Assembly (NCBI GenBank): GCA_012295275.1
Contig: CM022672.1
Span: 34,313,673 to 34,368,672 of the forward strand
Direction of reading: 5' to 3'
Length of the DNA stretch: 55,000 nucleotides
Source: Chrysomallon squamiferum
Lineage: Eukaryota; Mollusca; Gastropoda; Neomphalida; Peltospiridae
Below, piece by piece: positions 1-12,017 of this stretch (its first letter is position 1; every line of letters starts with the position of its first letter). The notes beneath the pieces are model-generated. The model had not been told where the DNA came from, did no database searches, and saw only the letters and a program-made list of their open reading frames with translations. The position numbers were made by a program, and so were the translations under genes.

Positions 1-827
1 ACATCTGTCATTCATCCTTTTGTTCTGCCTTTTCATTCTCTCTCTCTCAGCAACAGTAACAGAATATCATTGTAACAGTTGTAGCAGTAGCAGATACGAT
101 AGTAGTTGCAGTGGTAGTGGTTGTGATGGCGTAGTAGCAGTAATAGTAGTAGTAGTAGAAGTAATAATATAGTAGTTGTAGTAGCAGTTGTAACAGTAGT
201 AAAAGCGATAGTAGTTGCACTGATAGTAGTTGCTGTAGTTATAGCAGCAGTGTAACAATGGTACTAGTAGTAAGTGATAGTAGTAAAAATAGTACAATAG
301 TAGTAGATAGCAGTAGGAATGGCTGCAATAGTAGTAGTAGTAGTAGTAGTAGTAGTAGAAGTAATAATAATGGTAGTAGTAACAGTAGTTGTGGTGTTAG
401 TAGTAGTAGTAGAAGTAGTAGAAGTAATAAAAAATAGTGCAGTAGTAGTAGTAGTAGTAGTAGTATTTATAGTAGTAGTAAGGAATGGTAGCAATAGTTG
501 GTGTTAGTAGTAGTAGTAGTATTATTTATTGAAGTAGTAGAGTAATAATAATAATAGTAGTAGTAGTAACAGTAGTGGTGTAGTAGTAGTAGTAGTATTT
601 ATTGAATTTATTAGTAGTAACAGTAGTAGTTAGTAAGTAATTTAACAGTAGTAGAAGTAATAATAATAGTAGAAGTATAAGTAGTAGCAGTATTATTAGT
701 ATTAGTAGCACTGTTAGTATTTGGACACGGTGCTTTACAACACTAAACGCAGCTATCTACTGATTTATGTAATATAATCAGAGTTTCGAGTTTAGTAACA
801 GTTTGTTTTACTTTCGCTTTGACTTAG
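1..827. repeat. Imperfect TAG/GTA trinucleotide tract, probably intronic
   Basis: From about 60 to 720 the sequence is a degenerate (TAG)n/(GTA)n tract with AAT interruptions. The open frames on both strands only code for Val, Ile, Tyr or Thr runs and are by-products of the repeat. Bases 721-827 are non-repetitive and end in a pyrimidine-rich acceptor (TTTGACTTAG) just before the first visible GFI1 exon, so this stretch is most simply the intron upstream of that exon. Confidence 0.7.
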
Positions 828-1001
828 GAACCAGTGACGTGAAACCAGTGAACCAGTCTGAGGAACCAGGCAAAGAGATCTCGTCAAGATATGGCTTTGG
901 TTGTGACCTTGAGGCGTCCTTGGCAAACTACTTCAGCAGGTCAAAGCAAGCCTGTCGTGCCTCGCACATGGATCAAACACCTTTCAGACATAGTGAGACT
1001 G
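828..1001 (+). CDS. GFI1: GFI1 internal exon (pre-finger region)
   Basis: This is a 174-nt phase 1/phase 1 exon between a TTAG acceptor and a GTAGGT donor. It codes for 58 residues beginning [14 protein letters not shown] and including [18 protein letters not shown]. Composition is far less repetitive than its surroundings, and the frame joins the next exon without a stop. No domain is recognised. It belongs to the finger gene by phase and position, not by similarity. Confidence 0.6.
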
Positions 1002-1010
1002 GTAGGTTTT

Positions 1011-1075
<65 letters not shown>

Positions 1076-1605
1076 TCTGTAATCATAATGTCTATAATAG
1101 TAGTACAACAGCGATAATATTGATAACATTATCAACAACAACAACAACAATAACAATAAAAATAGTAATAATGCCAATAATCATAAAGACAATAACAGTA
1201 GCGACAACAACGATAATATTGACGACAATAATAATAATAAGAAGAAGAATAATAAGAATAACCCTGACCATGATAAAATTTAAATGTTTGTAACTGGAAT
1301 GGTAACATTCGTAGTAACACAACAACCAGACGTATTTGTTGAAGTAACAGTACTAATTATAACGAAGTCATAAATAATAAGCAGAGCGCTTGCAACAACG
1401 ACAACAACGACAATAACAACAACATTTTATCACAACTATGGAGACAGAGCAAAATAAAAAGCAAAAAACAAAACAAAGATAACTAAATAAATAAATTTAA
1501 AAAAAACTTATTTGTTTTATTAATTAAAAACGAAGAAGAAAGTGGAAATAAAAAGAAGAATCAAGCTAAAAATAAACATTTTTATTGTTATTGTATTGAG
1601 AAAAG

Positions 1606-1659
<54 letters not shown>

Positions 1660-2729
1660 TAAAGTAGTAATGAAAGAAAGAGAAATTAAATGTACTCCGA
1701 GTAAAAACCGATTTCTGAAACCATGTTACGCCGACTGAAACAGCCAGGCGATAAAAGCTAGAGAGCCGAGGAACCAGTCTCTGGAGAATGGCGACACGGA
1801 ATGCGATTAGGCTTCCTCAGTAAATCTCTCCGCCATTATCTAACGCACCAGCGAGATTTTTTTTACTGATTGTTCGAAATCGCAGTCGCTTTGGATCAAT
1901 CTTTATAATTCAGAGTTAATGGTCCTCCACTTAAAGCTGGCCCTTCATGGCGGCTGCATTATTAAATTAAGAGCCATTGCACAAAATGGCGTCAAAAATT
2001 TCCATCCCATGAGGCGTTGCTCTGCAATGGAAACCCCGCAGAGAGGCCGGTATCAGTGCGGACGTGGCTATATACTGGAAGCCGTGTTCTTGTTATTGGC
2101 ACCTCGAGAATGATAAACTAATGCAATCAGATTTCCCCATTGTACTGTCTTTTGTCCGCTTCGAAATTTGACAGCCCGGCTTAAAAGCATGGCCGCCACC
2201 GTTTATATGGCGAAATTCGACATGAATAACAAATAAACGTATCGGAGTCTTGCGGCCGACTCTTAAAGCAAAGAAGATATTCCCCCTGGGGGTGAGCGTC
2301 ACCTTCTCTGGGAGTGTTTGTTTGTGTCACCCTCAGTGTTCTCGGTGTAGAAAGAGAAGAGTTCTTGGAGTGGAATAAAAGAGAAAAATCTCCAGATTGA
2401 TGTATCTGGCTGCTATTGCCGAGTCTGGCAAATAAAACATTGGCGTGTCCCTGAAGGACGGAACGTACACTAAAAAGTGTAATAACGTAGTTATGACGTT
2501 TTGTTGTACGAGAGGATGCTGGGAAACGACGACATAAACGTGCACGCAATAAAGTGAAATCACAGCTTTGCCAAAATGTGGAATATCAAAGATGAAAACG
2601 GAAGCAGGAAATAAATGTGAAATAAAATAAAGTGAAGTAAAATTAAGTAAAATAAAATGAAATGAAATAAAATAAAATAAAATAAAAATAAATAAATAAA
2701 TAAATATAATGATTCCTTTCTTTCTTCAT

Positions 2730-2760
<31 letters not shown>

Positions 2761-3255
2761 TTATTATTATTATTTCATCATTATTTTTCAGTATTTCAAA
2801 TGCAACTGATCTCATATTTTCTGCAATCGGGGACACAATCAGTTTGTTCATTTAAACGTAAATCTCGTTACATTTTTGTAAAGTACATCTGAGTCAAAGA
2901 CATGGTTTTTGTTCCATGAAAAACAAAGAACTCATATCAAGTAACCGCGGAAATCATTTATTTATCGATACAACTCGATAAACACAGATATTTCATTCGA
3001 GCGTGGCGGGCAAAAAGCTTGATGCTCAGAGAAGTGATTGGTGACAACAAACACAGAGTTAGATTCATGACAAGGCTTTGTTGTCTGGCTAAATTATGTG
3101 TGATTTACAAACAGGTTTTTGTATTGTAATTATATATGTATTTCTTATGAAACTTACGATCTCCGTTACGATCACTATGTTGTTATTATTATGACGATGA
3201 TGGTGATGATTATAATCCATCATCATCGTAACCGTCGTCAAAAATCACCATCACG

Positions 3256-3317
<62 letters not shown>

Positions 3318-4319
3318 CGTTTCTATTTATTTATTTTTCTCATCTTTATAAAAAATATTTTCAATTTATTTATTTTTTTTATTTATTTATTTATTTATTT
3401 ATTTATTTGTTTGTTTATTTGTTTGTTTGTTTGTTTCAGAAGAAGGGCTGCAGTGTATTCGCAGAAAGGAAACAAAATATCTTCGCGAGTTTCTGGGAGA
3501 CTTCCTGTCATGGCTGACGCTGGACCACGACTCTCAGAGTGCCCCCAAAACCGGTCTACTCCCCGACCTGCTGTTCTCCCTCCCATTCCCCGACGTGGGC
3601 GGGGACCACGGGGCGCGGTCGGCGTGTCAGTGCGTGCGGTGCAGAAACAACGACTTCACCCCCAGCAGCTCGCCCGACTCAGCCTCGTTCAGCCACGCCG
3701 GAAGTGACAGCTCGTGCAGTGCGCAGACTCCGCTCTCGGAGAGCCCGAGTTTCGAGAACAGGGAGAAGTTGTTCCAGTGCAAGGAATGCGGGAAGACGTT
3801 CAAGAGGTCGTCGACGTTGTCGACGCACATGCTCATACACAGCGACACTCGGCCCTACCCGTGTCCGTACTGCGGGAAGAGGTTCCACCAGAAATCCGAC
3901 ATGAAGAAACACACGTACATTCACACAGGTAACACACGTACATTCACACAGGTGACACACGTACATTCACACAGGTGACACACGTACATTCACACAGGTG
4001 ACACACGTACATTCACACAGGTAACACACGTACATTCACACAGGTAACACACGTACATTCACACAGGTGACACACGTACATTCACACAGGTGACACACGT
4101 ACATTCACACAGGTGACACACGTACATTCACACAGGTAACACACGTACATTCACACAGGTGACACACGTACATTCACACAGGTAACACACGTACATCCAC
4201 ACAGGTAACACACGTACATTCACACAGGTAACGTTTTATAGATAAACATAAACCATACACATTATCTCGCTTAGTAATAACAGTTGTAGTAGTAGCAACA
4301 ACAACAAGAACAACAGCAC

Positions 4320-4375
<56 letters not shown>

Positions 4376-4996
4376 GATTATGATGATGATGATGACGATA
4401 ATGACATAATTATTTTTCATTCGTTTGTTTTTATTAGTTTTCTGTTTGTTGTTATTGGCGTCGGTGCTGTGTATTATCATCATCATCATCGTCGTCATTA
4501 ATATTCTGATTACCATTTATATTGTCATTATCATCATCGTTAAAATTATTATTATTATTATTATTATTATATCATCATCATATCTTCATAATTGTTACTA
4601 TTACTGTTATTATTGTATCATTATTATTGTTATTATTATGATCATCATCATTATCATCATCAACATTACAGTCATCACCAAAATCATCAACATCATCATC
4701 ATCATTATTACTGTTACTGTTATTATCATAATCATCATCGTTATTACTATCACTATCAAAATCATTATTATTACTATCACTATCATCATCATCACTAACT
4801 CTGTTATCATCGCGTTGCAGGTGAGAAACCACACAAGTGTACAATATGCGGCAAGGCTTTCAGTCAGTCCTCCAACCTCATCACACACAGCCGCAAACAC
4901 TCGGGCTACAAGCCTTTCTCGTGCACCCAGTGCGCGCGCTCCTTTCAGAGGAAGGTCGACCTGCGACGTCATCTCGAGATAACGAGTCACAGGTAG
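828..4996 (+). CDS. GFI1: GFI1/senseless-family zinc-finger transcription factor, 3' part (three exons)
   Basis: Exons 828-1001, 3440-3928 and 4821-4996 join in frame (phase 1 at each junction; stop TAG 4994-4996) to give about 279 residues of the C-terminal part. The four C2H2 fingers at the end match fingers 3-6 of vertebrate GFI1 and the four fingers of Drosophila Senseless: motifs [51 protein letters not shown] and [10 protein letters not shown] are seen directly. Known family role: nuclear DNA-binding repressors that recognise an AATC core and act in neuronal, sensory and blood-cell fate. The N-terminal SNAG repression motif would be in an exon left of the window. The region before the fingers is Ser-rich and not recognisable. 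The last finger has five residues between its histidines (HLEITSH) and an Ala-Arg after its second Cys, small departures from the vertebrate form. Family assignment is very secure; the first exon is supported only by phase and splice sites. Confidence 0.93.
1690..2560. promoter_or_regulatory. Candidate intronic regulatory island of GFI1
   Basis: Within the first visible GFI1 intron, about 870 bases are non-repetitive and CG-richer, in contrast to the poly-A and AAAT tracts on each side. No long credible exon is present. The stretch includes homeodomain-like ATTATTAAATTA, a forkhead-like TGTTTGTTTG and several TGACG/GACGT half-sites. Sequence complexity kept in a repeat-degraded intron suggests constraint, but conservation cannot be tested here. 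Confidence 0.35.
2630..3420. repeat. Intron with AAAT, CTT, ATT and TTTA tracts
   Basis: Simple repeats: AAATA/AAAT from about 2630 to 2710, (CTT)n at 2731-2758, (ATT)n at 3258-3316 and (TTTA)n/(TTTG)n from about 3365 to the GFI1 acceptor. Unique AT-rich DNA lies between 2780 and 3240. No exon is recognised. Confidence 0.8.
3440..3928 (+). CDS. GFI1: GFI1 exon with zinc fingers 1-2
   Basis: The exon follows a TTTGTTTCAG acceptor and ends CACACAG before GTAACA. It codes for about 110 residues of Ser/Pro/Cys-containing linker (including a CQCVRC stretch that is not a C2H2 finger), then two fingers starting [15 protein letters not shown] and [15 protein letters not shown]. It ends within the H-T-G-E-K-P linker, where the intron splits the Gly codon. 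GC content is much higher than in the flanks. The final 21 bases of this exon are the seed of the tandem array that follows. Confidence 0.92.
3929..4230 (+). repeat. 23-bp minisatellite of reiterated GFI1 splice donors
   Basis: The array consists of 13 head-to-tail 23-bp units. Each unit is the GT of the GFI1 donor plus a copy of the last 21 bases of the preceding exon. GT dinucleotides after CACACAG recur at 3929, 3952, 3975 and so on every 23 bases to 4228, giving 14 equivalent donors (CACACAG followed by GTAACA or GTGACA, finally GTAACG). Units differ mainly by GTAAC versus GTGAC, plus one ATTC to ATCC change. Because 23 is not a multiple of three and a TGA appears at 3976-3978, only the first donor gives the normal protein. 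Confidence 0.95.
4319..4800. repeat. AAT microsatellite and degenerate ATC/ATT tract in the last GFI1 intron
   Basis: Perfect (AAT)n runs from about 4319 to 4374. A long imperfect trinucleotide tract (ATC, ATT, GTT, ATA) follows from about 4480 to 4800 and leads into the acceptor of the last GFI1 exon. Open frames here code for Ile/Val or Asp/Asn runs and are not genes. Confidence 0.9.
4821..4996 (+). CDS. GFI1: GFI1 terminal coding exon with zinc fingers 3-4
   Basis: The acceptor CGCGTTGCAG is followed by GTGAGAAACC, completing the T-G-E-K-P linker. Two fingers follow ([19 protein letters not shown] and [19 protein letters not shown]), then a short tail TSHR and the TAG stop. The exon start itself resembles a donor (GTGAGAAA), but the finger reading fixes the boundary. 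Confidence 0.92.
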
Positions 4997-5823
4997 AGAG
5001 AGAGAGAGATCTACAGCTACAACGACACATTTACGAAACGTCGGTACGATAAGTTGCAGGCAGACGTTTAGAGAATTAGGATCTTCGAGATGTTTTTGGT
5101 TTCATTTATGCAGTTGTAGCTTAAAACGATAAAAATAAGTTTGCAGATGCACAACAACAGCTACAGCTACAAAATTAGGAATTGAGAGTCACCGGCGTCT
5201 TCAACATCATCATTTACAACTACTAGGACATGAACCGTAAGAACAAAGTATATATATGAAACGTTGTGTCAAAAACAAACTCTGTACGTTACAAAAACAA
5301 TGTTAGGAATTTGGAGTAGTCTTCTCTATATACCGCCTGTTACTGCTACAACGACAACAACAACAACAACACAAAAACATGAGGACAGCAGGCATAATAA
5401 CAAAGTCATAAATAACAAGCAGACCTGCAACAACAACGAGGACAACATTTTAGCAACTTAAAACTGAACGTCGTACTGGTCTTACGCCAGACGTAGACAA
5501 AACAATGTAACAACAAAAGCAACAGCAACAACGCCAACATTACTAGAGATAAGATTATATATGTGACGTACAATCGTAAAGAAAAAACCACCGAAAGATA
5601 CGACAGCGACAACGACACCAATCAGCACATATGATTCTAAAGGAAGAATTATTCTTTTATATCTTGTGAATGAAAAAAAAAAAAAAAAATTTCTTTGTTC
5701 TTGGGAACCGTTTTAGTAAATCAAAACTTGAAAAACTTGCAAACCGTTTGTGAAAGACAATCAGTAGAATGAATCCTTTGATGGCAAAACAAAGGGGTAT
5801 GTGTGTATGTTTCCTGTAAAAAA

Positions 5824-5854
<31 letters not shown>

Positions 5855-7280
5855 GACGAAACGAACAGTAGATGTGCAGCTATGAATCATCTGGACTTAA
5901 AAATGACGTCACAAACTGTGTGGAACATTTTAAATTTAATTTAATTTAATTTAATTTGACTTAATTTAATTTGATTTAATTTTATTTTATTTAATTTTAT
6001 TTGATTTTATTTGTTTATTTGTTTATTTGTTCATTTATTTTTAGTTTTTAAAAAAGAGAAAACATCTGAATGATGTTGCTATACATTTCAAAACAAATTT
6101 GAAAAATGTGATTACATTTTTTTTTAAATTTTATATTATATTATATTGTTATGTTATATTATATTATATTATATTATATTATATTATATTATATTATATT
6201 ATATTATATTATATTATACATCTAGTGTGCAGTAACTTATGAATATGGATTCGGTTTATCGTAACAGTGGTAACAAGTACTAGAATTTAGAACTCTTAAG
6301 AGAAACGATACTTTTTTATTTTTTTTTTTTTTTTTTTTTTTTTATTTTTCTTTTTGCTATATAACATTTGTTTTCTGTTTTTAATGTTTCAAATATTATT
6401 AAATGCGCAGGTTAAAGATAGATGTCATCCAAAATATGAAATGCAAACAAGTAAACAAAAGTAGATGTTCGGGTGTTTTCGGAAGAATGATTTAATATGG
6501 CGAATCTGAACGAAGTTGTACGATTTAAAGTGTGTATCTGGACGTGAAATAGCATAAATAAAATTCCTGTGTAAAATAATTGTTTAATTAAGTTTACGAC
6601 CAGTCTTTCCTAATAATAAAGTATGTATGATCTGGTCCCGTTTATAACGGTATTGTCCTTTTTCTTGTTTAATCAAGAGTAGTAACAAGTAGTAACAAGT
6701 AGTAACAAGTAGTAACAAAAACGACAATGCTAGCTCCTTATTATTTACGTTATTATCAGTCTGGTTGAGTGTTGGGAAGGACTAAAACAGACAGTTATAA
6801 ATAGGAAAGATGTATTTATATTATTAATAATACTTTATTGTCAGTAAAGATTGGTTTGTCTAAACTAGCAAAGCAAACGATTGTAAATAAAAAAAAAATC
6901 TTTATTCAAATTATGTTTTTGAAAATCGCACCCGTACCGATACATTTAGAGGAACAATGTTTTAATGTCTTTATTTAATTATTTTTTTTTATATCACTTT
7001 TAATACTATATCGAGTAGTTTTGATCTCAGAATTCTTTTCTTTCATTTTTTGTATATTAATGTTTTACCTGTGAGCCGATTTTTCAGAAGCGACAACGAA
7101 TAAAGCTTTGAGGAAAGTGATCTCATTTTAGAATTAAAACTTTTTTAGGTTTAGTGTGTAATCAGAATGGACTACTGTTTAGTAAAATCACCTTTTCAAC
7201 CAGTCTATGAGTTTATGTTAACATTACTGTAGTTTCGAAAAATATATCTGTCATCGCCTTGTAACGGTAAAGAAACACAC

Positions 7281-7322
<42 letters not shown>

Positions 7323-7333
7323 TACTACTACTA

Positions 7334-7364
<31 letters not shown>

Positions 7365-7680
7365 TATTATTACTATTATTATTATTATTGTTATTATAAT
7401 CTTTTAATATTATTATTATTAATTATAAATTATTTCTTCTTCTTCTTCTTATTATTATTATTGTAACATCTGTTTTTTATTTTATTTTAAATTTATTGAT
7501 CGTGCATATCACTATCACATGTAATTTTATAATTCTGCTTTTAACATGGAGTAGAGATTATTCAGTAAACGATTTCTAGATTCCTAATCCTGTGAAAACT
7601 ACTTACTTCTTTTGGTACAATTATTTTGTGCGTGTGTTGTAATTATATTCAGTGTAAATAAACATCAATTCAGTACGTAT
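4997..7680 (+). other. GFI1 3' UTR and downstream AT-rich DNA
   Basis: After the GFI1 stop there is unique but non-coding DNA with scattered ACA and poly-A/poly-T tracts. Candidate AATAAA signals occur near 6560, 7100 and 7660, but none can be chosen as the cleavage signal. A pentanucleotide (ATATT)n tract spans about 6131-6217, (ATT)n/(ACT)n spans 7281-7390, and a four-fold AGTAACAAGT repeat lies near 6680-6718. No further exon was found. Confidence 0.6.
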
Positions 7681-8138
7681 GTGTGTGTGTGTGTGTGTGT
7701 GTGTTGGTGCGTGCATGCGTCTGTCTACTTTGTTTTGATATAAGCCTGTCTTCCTGTCTACATATCTAGTAACCTCTCTCTCTCACACACACACACGCAC
7801 GCACGCACATACATTAATGTTTCTGTACCTATGTTTGACTCTATATATGTTTCTGTATATATGTACACTATGTCATGACATCTGTTTTTGTGAGTATCAT
7901 TCAAGTGTGCGTCATATTGCTGTGTATAGTAATATGTTCTAAATTATTTAAATTTAATTCATTTATGTTTATTTGCTCTTGGAGCGGTTTTATGCAATTA
8001 ATATTTATTTATTTATATATTTACATTAATTTATCTCTATAATTTTTACCTTCTTGTTTGTTATCTCCCATACGTGTATATAAGTAATAAAATGAAAATA
8101 ATGATATATGAAGAATGATTTGGTTTTGTATTTGTATA

Positions 8139-8227
<89 letters not shown>

Positions 8228-8266
8228 GCTCATGCATACATAGACATACATGTACATACACACACA

Positions 8267-8303
<37 letters not shown>

Positions 8304-8897
8304 ACAAAACAGTTTCCAAGAGAGAAATAGCACACTGTTGTTATAAACACGATCATTGAATTGTCTGTTTGAAGTTTACATTATTAAATAAACAAAAATA
8401 TATGTGCACGATAAATCCATGTATGTCTTCATTATTAAATTAAAAGCCAGAAATAAAACAAATATGAGCGCTATTAATCAATTTAACTGCTTTCCACCGC
8501 AGTAATATAATTTATTTATTTGATGTATGTGATAAACTTCAAAACGTATGTTCGAAATGTAATTGTGGATTGAAAAACGAAATGACATAAAAAGAACAAC
8601 AACAAAACAGGACAGAAGAATAACAACAACAACAGCAGCAATAACCAATAATGACGACGACAGTAATAATACTGCTGGTGTTTTACTAGTAGTACAACAA
8701 CAACAACAACTGCTCCTACTACTATTAGTACGACTACTACTGCTGCTGCTACTGATAGTAATATGTCTACTACTTCTTCTAACTGTGCTATTACTTCTAC
8801 TAATTGCAGCTGTTACGACTACTACTACTGTTTCAAATATATAATATGACAACTACTGCTGTTGCTTCTAAAAATTAATAATAATAATAACAATAAA

Positions 8898-8940
<43 letters not shown>
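7680..8940. repeat. Cluster of GT, CT, CA, ACA/CTA and AAT microsatellites
   Basis: GT at about 7680-7704, CT at 8141-8225 directly followed by CA at 8261-8301, imperfect ACA/CTA trinucleotides at about 8600-8840 and AAT at 8876-8942. Translations are low complexity (Ser-Leu, Arg-Glu, Thr, Leu) in every frame. No gene seen. Confidence 0.9.
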
Positions 8941-8942
<2 letters not shown>

Positions 8943-9639
8943 GGCGAGGTATATACTCTCCTGTTTATGGGATGTCACACATAAACTATCCGCTGCTGCT
9001 AACTGCAAAAATAAAAATAAAAAATAAAAAAATGGACGCGAAGCCGTGGCAATGATTTCTTCTCTGAGTGATTCTAAACAATAGTGATGACGTCATGTAA
9101 CCATAGACGAGTGCATCGTTAGATAAAGAGATATACAGTTTAAAATAACAGAATTTCAGGAACTGAAAAAAGGCTTATATTTATTTTATTTTTTATTTTT
9201 TTTTACACAAATTTTACAGATGGCTTATAAAATATGAAACTGGTGATGTAAAAAGTGGATTTTAAAAATATTTCAATAAGATTAAATTTAACAATATCGA
9301 AATCGATTTGTGATAAATGTGATTAATGATTTTGGGAAAAAATACAAGAAAGAAACCAAAAATAACAAAAACAACAAAAAAGAAGAGCCAAAAACAATAA
9401 TGATAAATAATTATACATAATAAATAAATAAATAAATACTGATTAAAATTATAACAGTAAAATAATAAATAAATAAATAAATAAATAAACCAACGAAAAA
9501 CACAACAACAAACAAAACAAATACAAATAATAACAATGCAATTTTAATGCTAATTAAAATAAAACAAAAAACAAAAACAAATGCAAAATATAAATTTTTC
9601 ATTATAACAATGTAAAAAAACTTTTATTCTTTATTCGTA
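8941..9639. other. AT-rich intergenic DNA without recognisable features
   Basis: Holds poly-T/AAAT tracts and long A-rich stretches (AAATA at 9418-9490). No exon-like sequence, RNA gene or mobile element was recognised. Confidence 0.6.
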
Positions 9640-10130
9640 AATCCCTCCTTTTTGCCCCCTCAACGGTGTTTAATTGGTCTTTAGCATCAATCCCACAAAA
9701 CATCCTGTCTCTCTGGAGTATTCGTAATTGTAATTAGCTCCATTCATAAGTGAAGCTTTATAACAAATAATTTAATAATTTCGTTAGTTTCACGTAACAC
9801 AATAAAATAAAAAAGACCCACAAACGTCATCGGTGAGTATAATTTAATGTTTGAGGCATCGCTACCACCGCGCAGGGGAGTCGAAATTAGGTAAGGATCG
9901 GAAACGCGTACAACGACGATATAAACTTATTGAATCTGGACATGGAGGAATGAAGCGAAACGGAAAATATTTACATGCAATAAATGCCACGAATTTGACA
10001 ACTGATTCTTTCGATCTTGCTCAACTTAACGTGGACCTGTGGCGTAACAAGCAGATATTTTTGCCTTTGTTGTGTAATTGTTGTATTACAGGAGCCTAAT
10101 TTCTGTTAATAATAAAGTTTGACAATTCCA
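9640..10130. promoter_or_regulatory. Non-repetitive island, candidate regulatory element or untranslated exon
   Basis: About 490 bases of higher-complexity sequence in repeat-rich DNA. It contains close homeodomain-type sites (GTAATTGTAATTAGC near 9725-9740), a GTAAGG donor-like site near 9890 and an AATAAA near 10111. An 82-codon open frame at 9851-10099 has no recognisable domain and no convincing gene structure, so it is not called a gene. Confidence 0.25.
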
Positions 10131-10622
10131 CGAAGATTCCTACTGAGCTACTGTGCTTTCTTTCATAATCATTTAAAGAGAGGAAAGCAATTATTATGAC
10201 ACTTTTAATATTAATTATTTTACGTTCACATAATCTTGACTTGTTATGAATAGGTTATGCAGTTTTATATAATTTTAATTCGTAATTAATTAACAGTCAG
10301 GTACGGAATTAACTTATATGACGTCATTGTGCAGTATTTATTTACGCAGTCATATGATAATAGCTTCTAAGGGAAATAATCCAGAAGGTGTGCAAAGCAA
10401 TATCGATTTCGAAACTTATCTTTAATAGTTTTAGTTTTTCAATTTCTTTGAAATACTTTGTGCACTGTCGTAGTTGTAAATGATAATTTTAATCTGCAAA
10501 CCATTTAATATATTAATTATTTAGTTAGTTAGTTAGTTATTTGGTTGTTTCTTAACTGCGATTTGTCTATCTATATATTTGTCTGTGTGTCTATCTACCT
10601 ATCTGTCTACCTACCTACCTAC

Positions 10623-10685
<63 letters not shown>

Positions 10686-11064
10686 GCTATCTTTCTTCAT
10701 TTTTTCTTTGCTGGTGTTTAGTTATATTAGATATAACACAACTGCTAAACAATCTATCTATATATCTACCTTTCTATCGTTCTTTCTTTCTTTCTTTTCT
10801 TATTTTTTGCTGGTATTTAGTTTTTATTCTATATTAGAAATAACAGTTGTTAATAAACCATCTCCTCTAATGAGCTCATCCTGTGTAGATTTATTGCCTC
10901 GGGTCACCACGCGAACCTCACGTGCCGAAAATTTCTATTTTTAGTAACACGCTGGCATATTGATAAGCAAATGAATAAGAAAATGAAGAATAAATAAATG
11001 AAGGAATGAATGAATACAAGCAAATTAATTTAACGTTTATTAAATTGATATATTTAGTGTGAAT

Positions 11065-11114
<50 letters not shown>

Positions 11115-11439
11115 CAGAAAAAAAAAATAATTAGAACAATTCTTTATTGTAAATTTTGCAACAATTGAAATACAATCTCATTTTATCTAGCATAAAAAAT
11201 ATCGGGTTTTATCGCATAAATTTAAATCATAATTATAACTGATAACGTTTTCGAGTCCTTTTTTATTGGGGGAAAAAAAAAAATAATAATAATTACATGG
11301 TAACATTAAACTAAATCCATCCACATATATTTAATATTTAATAAGTATGCACAGCTAAAACTATTTATTATTTTAATTTGTAGAGAGAATCAAACCTGTA
11401 GAGATACAGAAACTGATACTGAAATGAAACTGTTAAGAT
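10131..11439. repeat. Intergenic DNA with CTAT and poly-T tracts
   Basis: (CTAT)n runs from about 10617 to 10686, with shorter TTCT and AATG tracts around it. A poly-T run spans about 11068-11109. The remaining AT-rich sequence shows no coding features. Confidence 0.8.
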
Positions 11440-11890
11440 ATGGAGATTGGAGCTGCGCTTGTTTGTGTTAACATCCGTACACGGCTAAATAAACACGCAG
11501 CGGAAATTACGTACATTAAAAATGGATAGATTTGCACACGTCATATCGGGGAACTCTCTAGGGCGAGAGTTTTCTTTTGCTTGATTTTGCAAATATTGAA
11601 TCATCGGCCCATTTCGGCTCCGTAGAAGTCAGCTCTTGGGTTTCGAGTGTAGCAATTAACATGCAATAGTGATGACCCAGTGAAAGTTTAATGAGCAGGG
11701 GAAATTCCCAGTTGATATATCCGTGATTTTCAACAATCACATCACTCGAAAATATCGTGCGGCTTTGCTGTTAGCGCGCTACCTTCGGGCGGGTTTCCAA
11801 AACAGTGGCCATTCGACCTAAACCGTAAAACGCCCGAGAAAACACGACGAGAAAACGCTTCGTCGTCGAATCCTTTGAATAATACATGGA
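11440..11890. promoter_or_regulatory. CG-richer island, candidate distal regulatory element
   Basis: About 450 bases with many CpG dinucleotides (for example around 11535-11575 and 11755-11865), an octamer-like TTTGCAAAT near 11585 and AAATTCCCAG near 11701. It stands out from the flanking AT-rich repeats. No open frame with recognisable content was found. It lies between GFI1 and SIN1, so either could be its target. Confidence 0.3.
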
Positions 11891-11984
11891 GAATGAAAAC
11901 ACGGGTACAATCTATGTTATTAATTTGACGTGCTGCGTGAAAGAATACGATTCAGTAATGTTTCTTTCACCTTTTTTTTTTTTT

Positions 11985-12017
<33 letters not shown>

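Noticed and set aside
67-711. Several open frames on both strands in the TAG/GTA tract
   Set aside because: They code only for Tyr, Thr, Val or Ile runs set by the trinucleotide repeat; no domain, splice support or normal composition.
1919-2563. Overlapping short open frames in the GFI1 intron island
   Set aside because: No recognisable motif, conflicting strands and frames, no phase-compatible splice sites seen; better explained as non-coding sequence.
3539-3966. Alternative-frame and minus-strand frames across the zinc-finger exon
   Set aside because: Shadows of the GFI1 coding strand in CG-rich DNA; the zinc fingers define the real frame.
3929-4230. CRISPR array
   Set aside because: Units are contiguous, without spacers, and derive from the adjacent exon end; the organism is eukaryotic.
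8021-8359. Open frames coding Arg-Glu or Ser-Leu runs
   Set aside because: Direct translation of CT/GA and CA microsatellites; the same applies at 16252-16633, 29061-29363, 37525-37770, 48020-48256 and 54501-54689.
9851-10099. 82-codon open frame
   Set aside because: Normal-looking composition but no recognised domain, no splice partners and no context; left as part of a candidate regulatory island.
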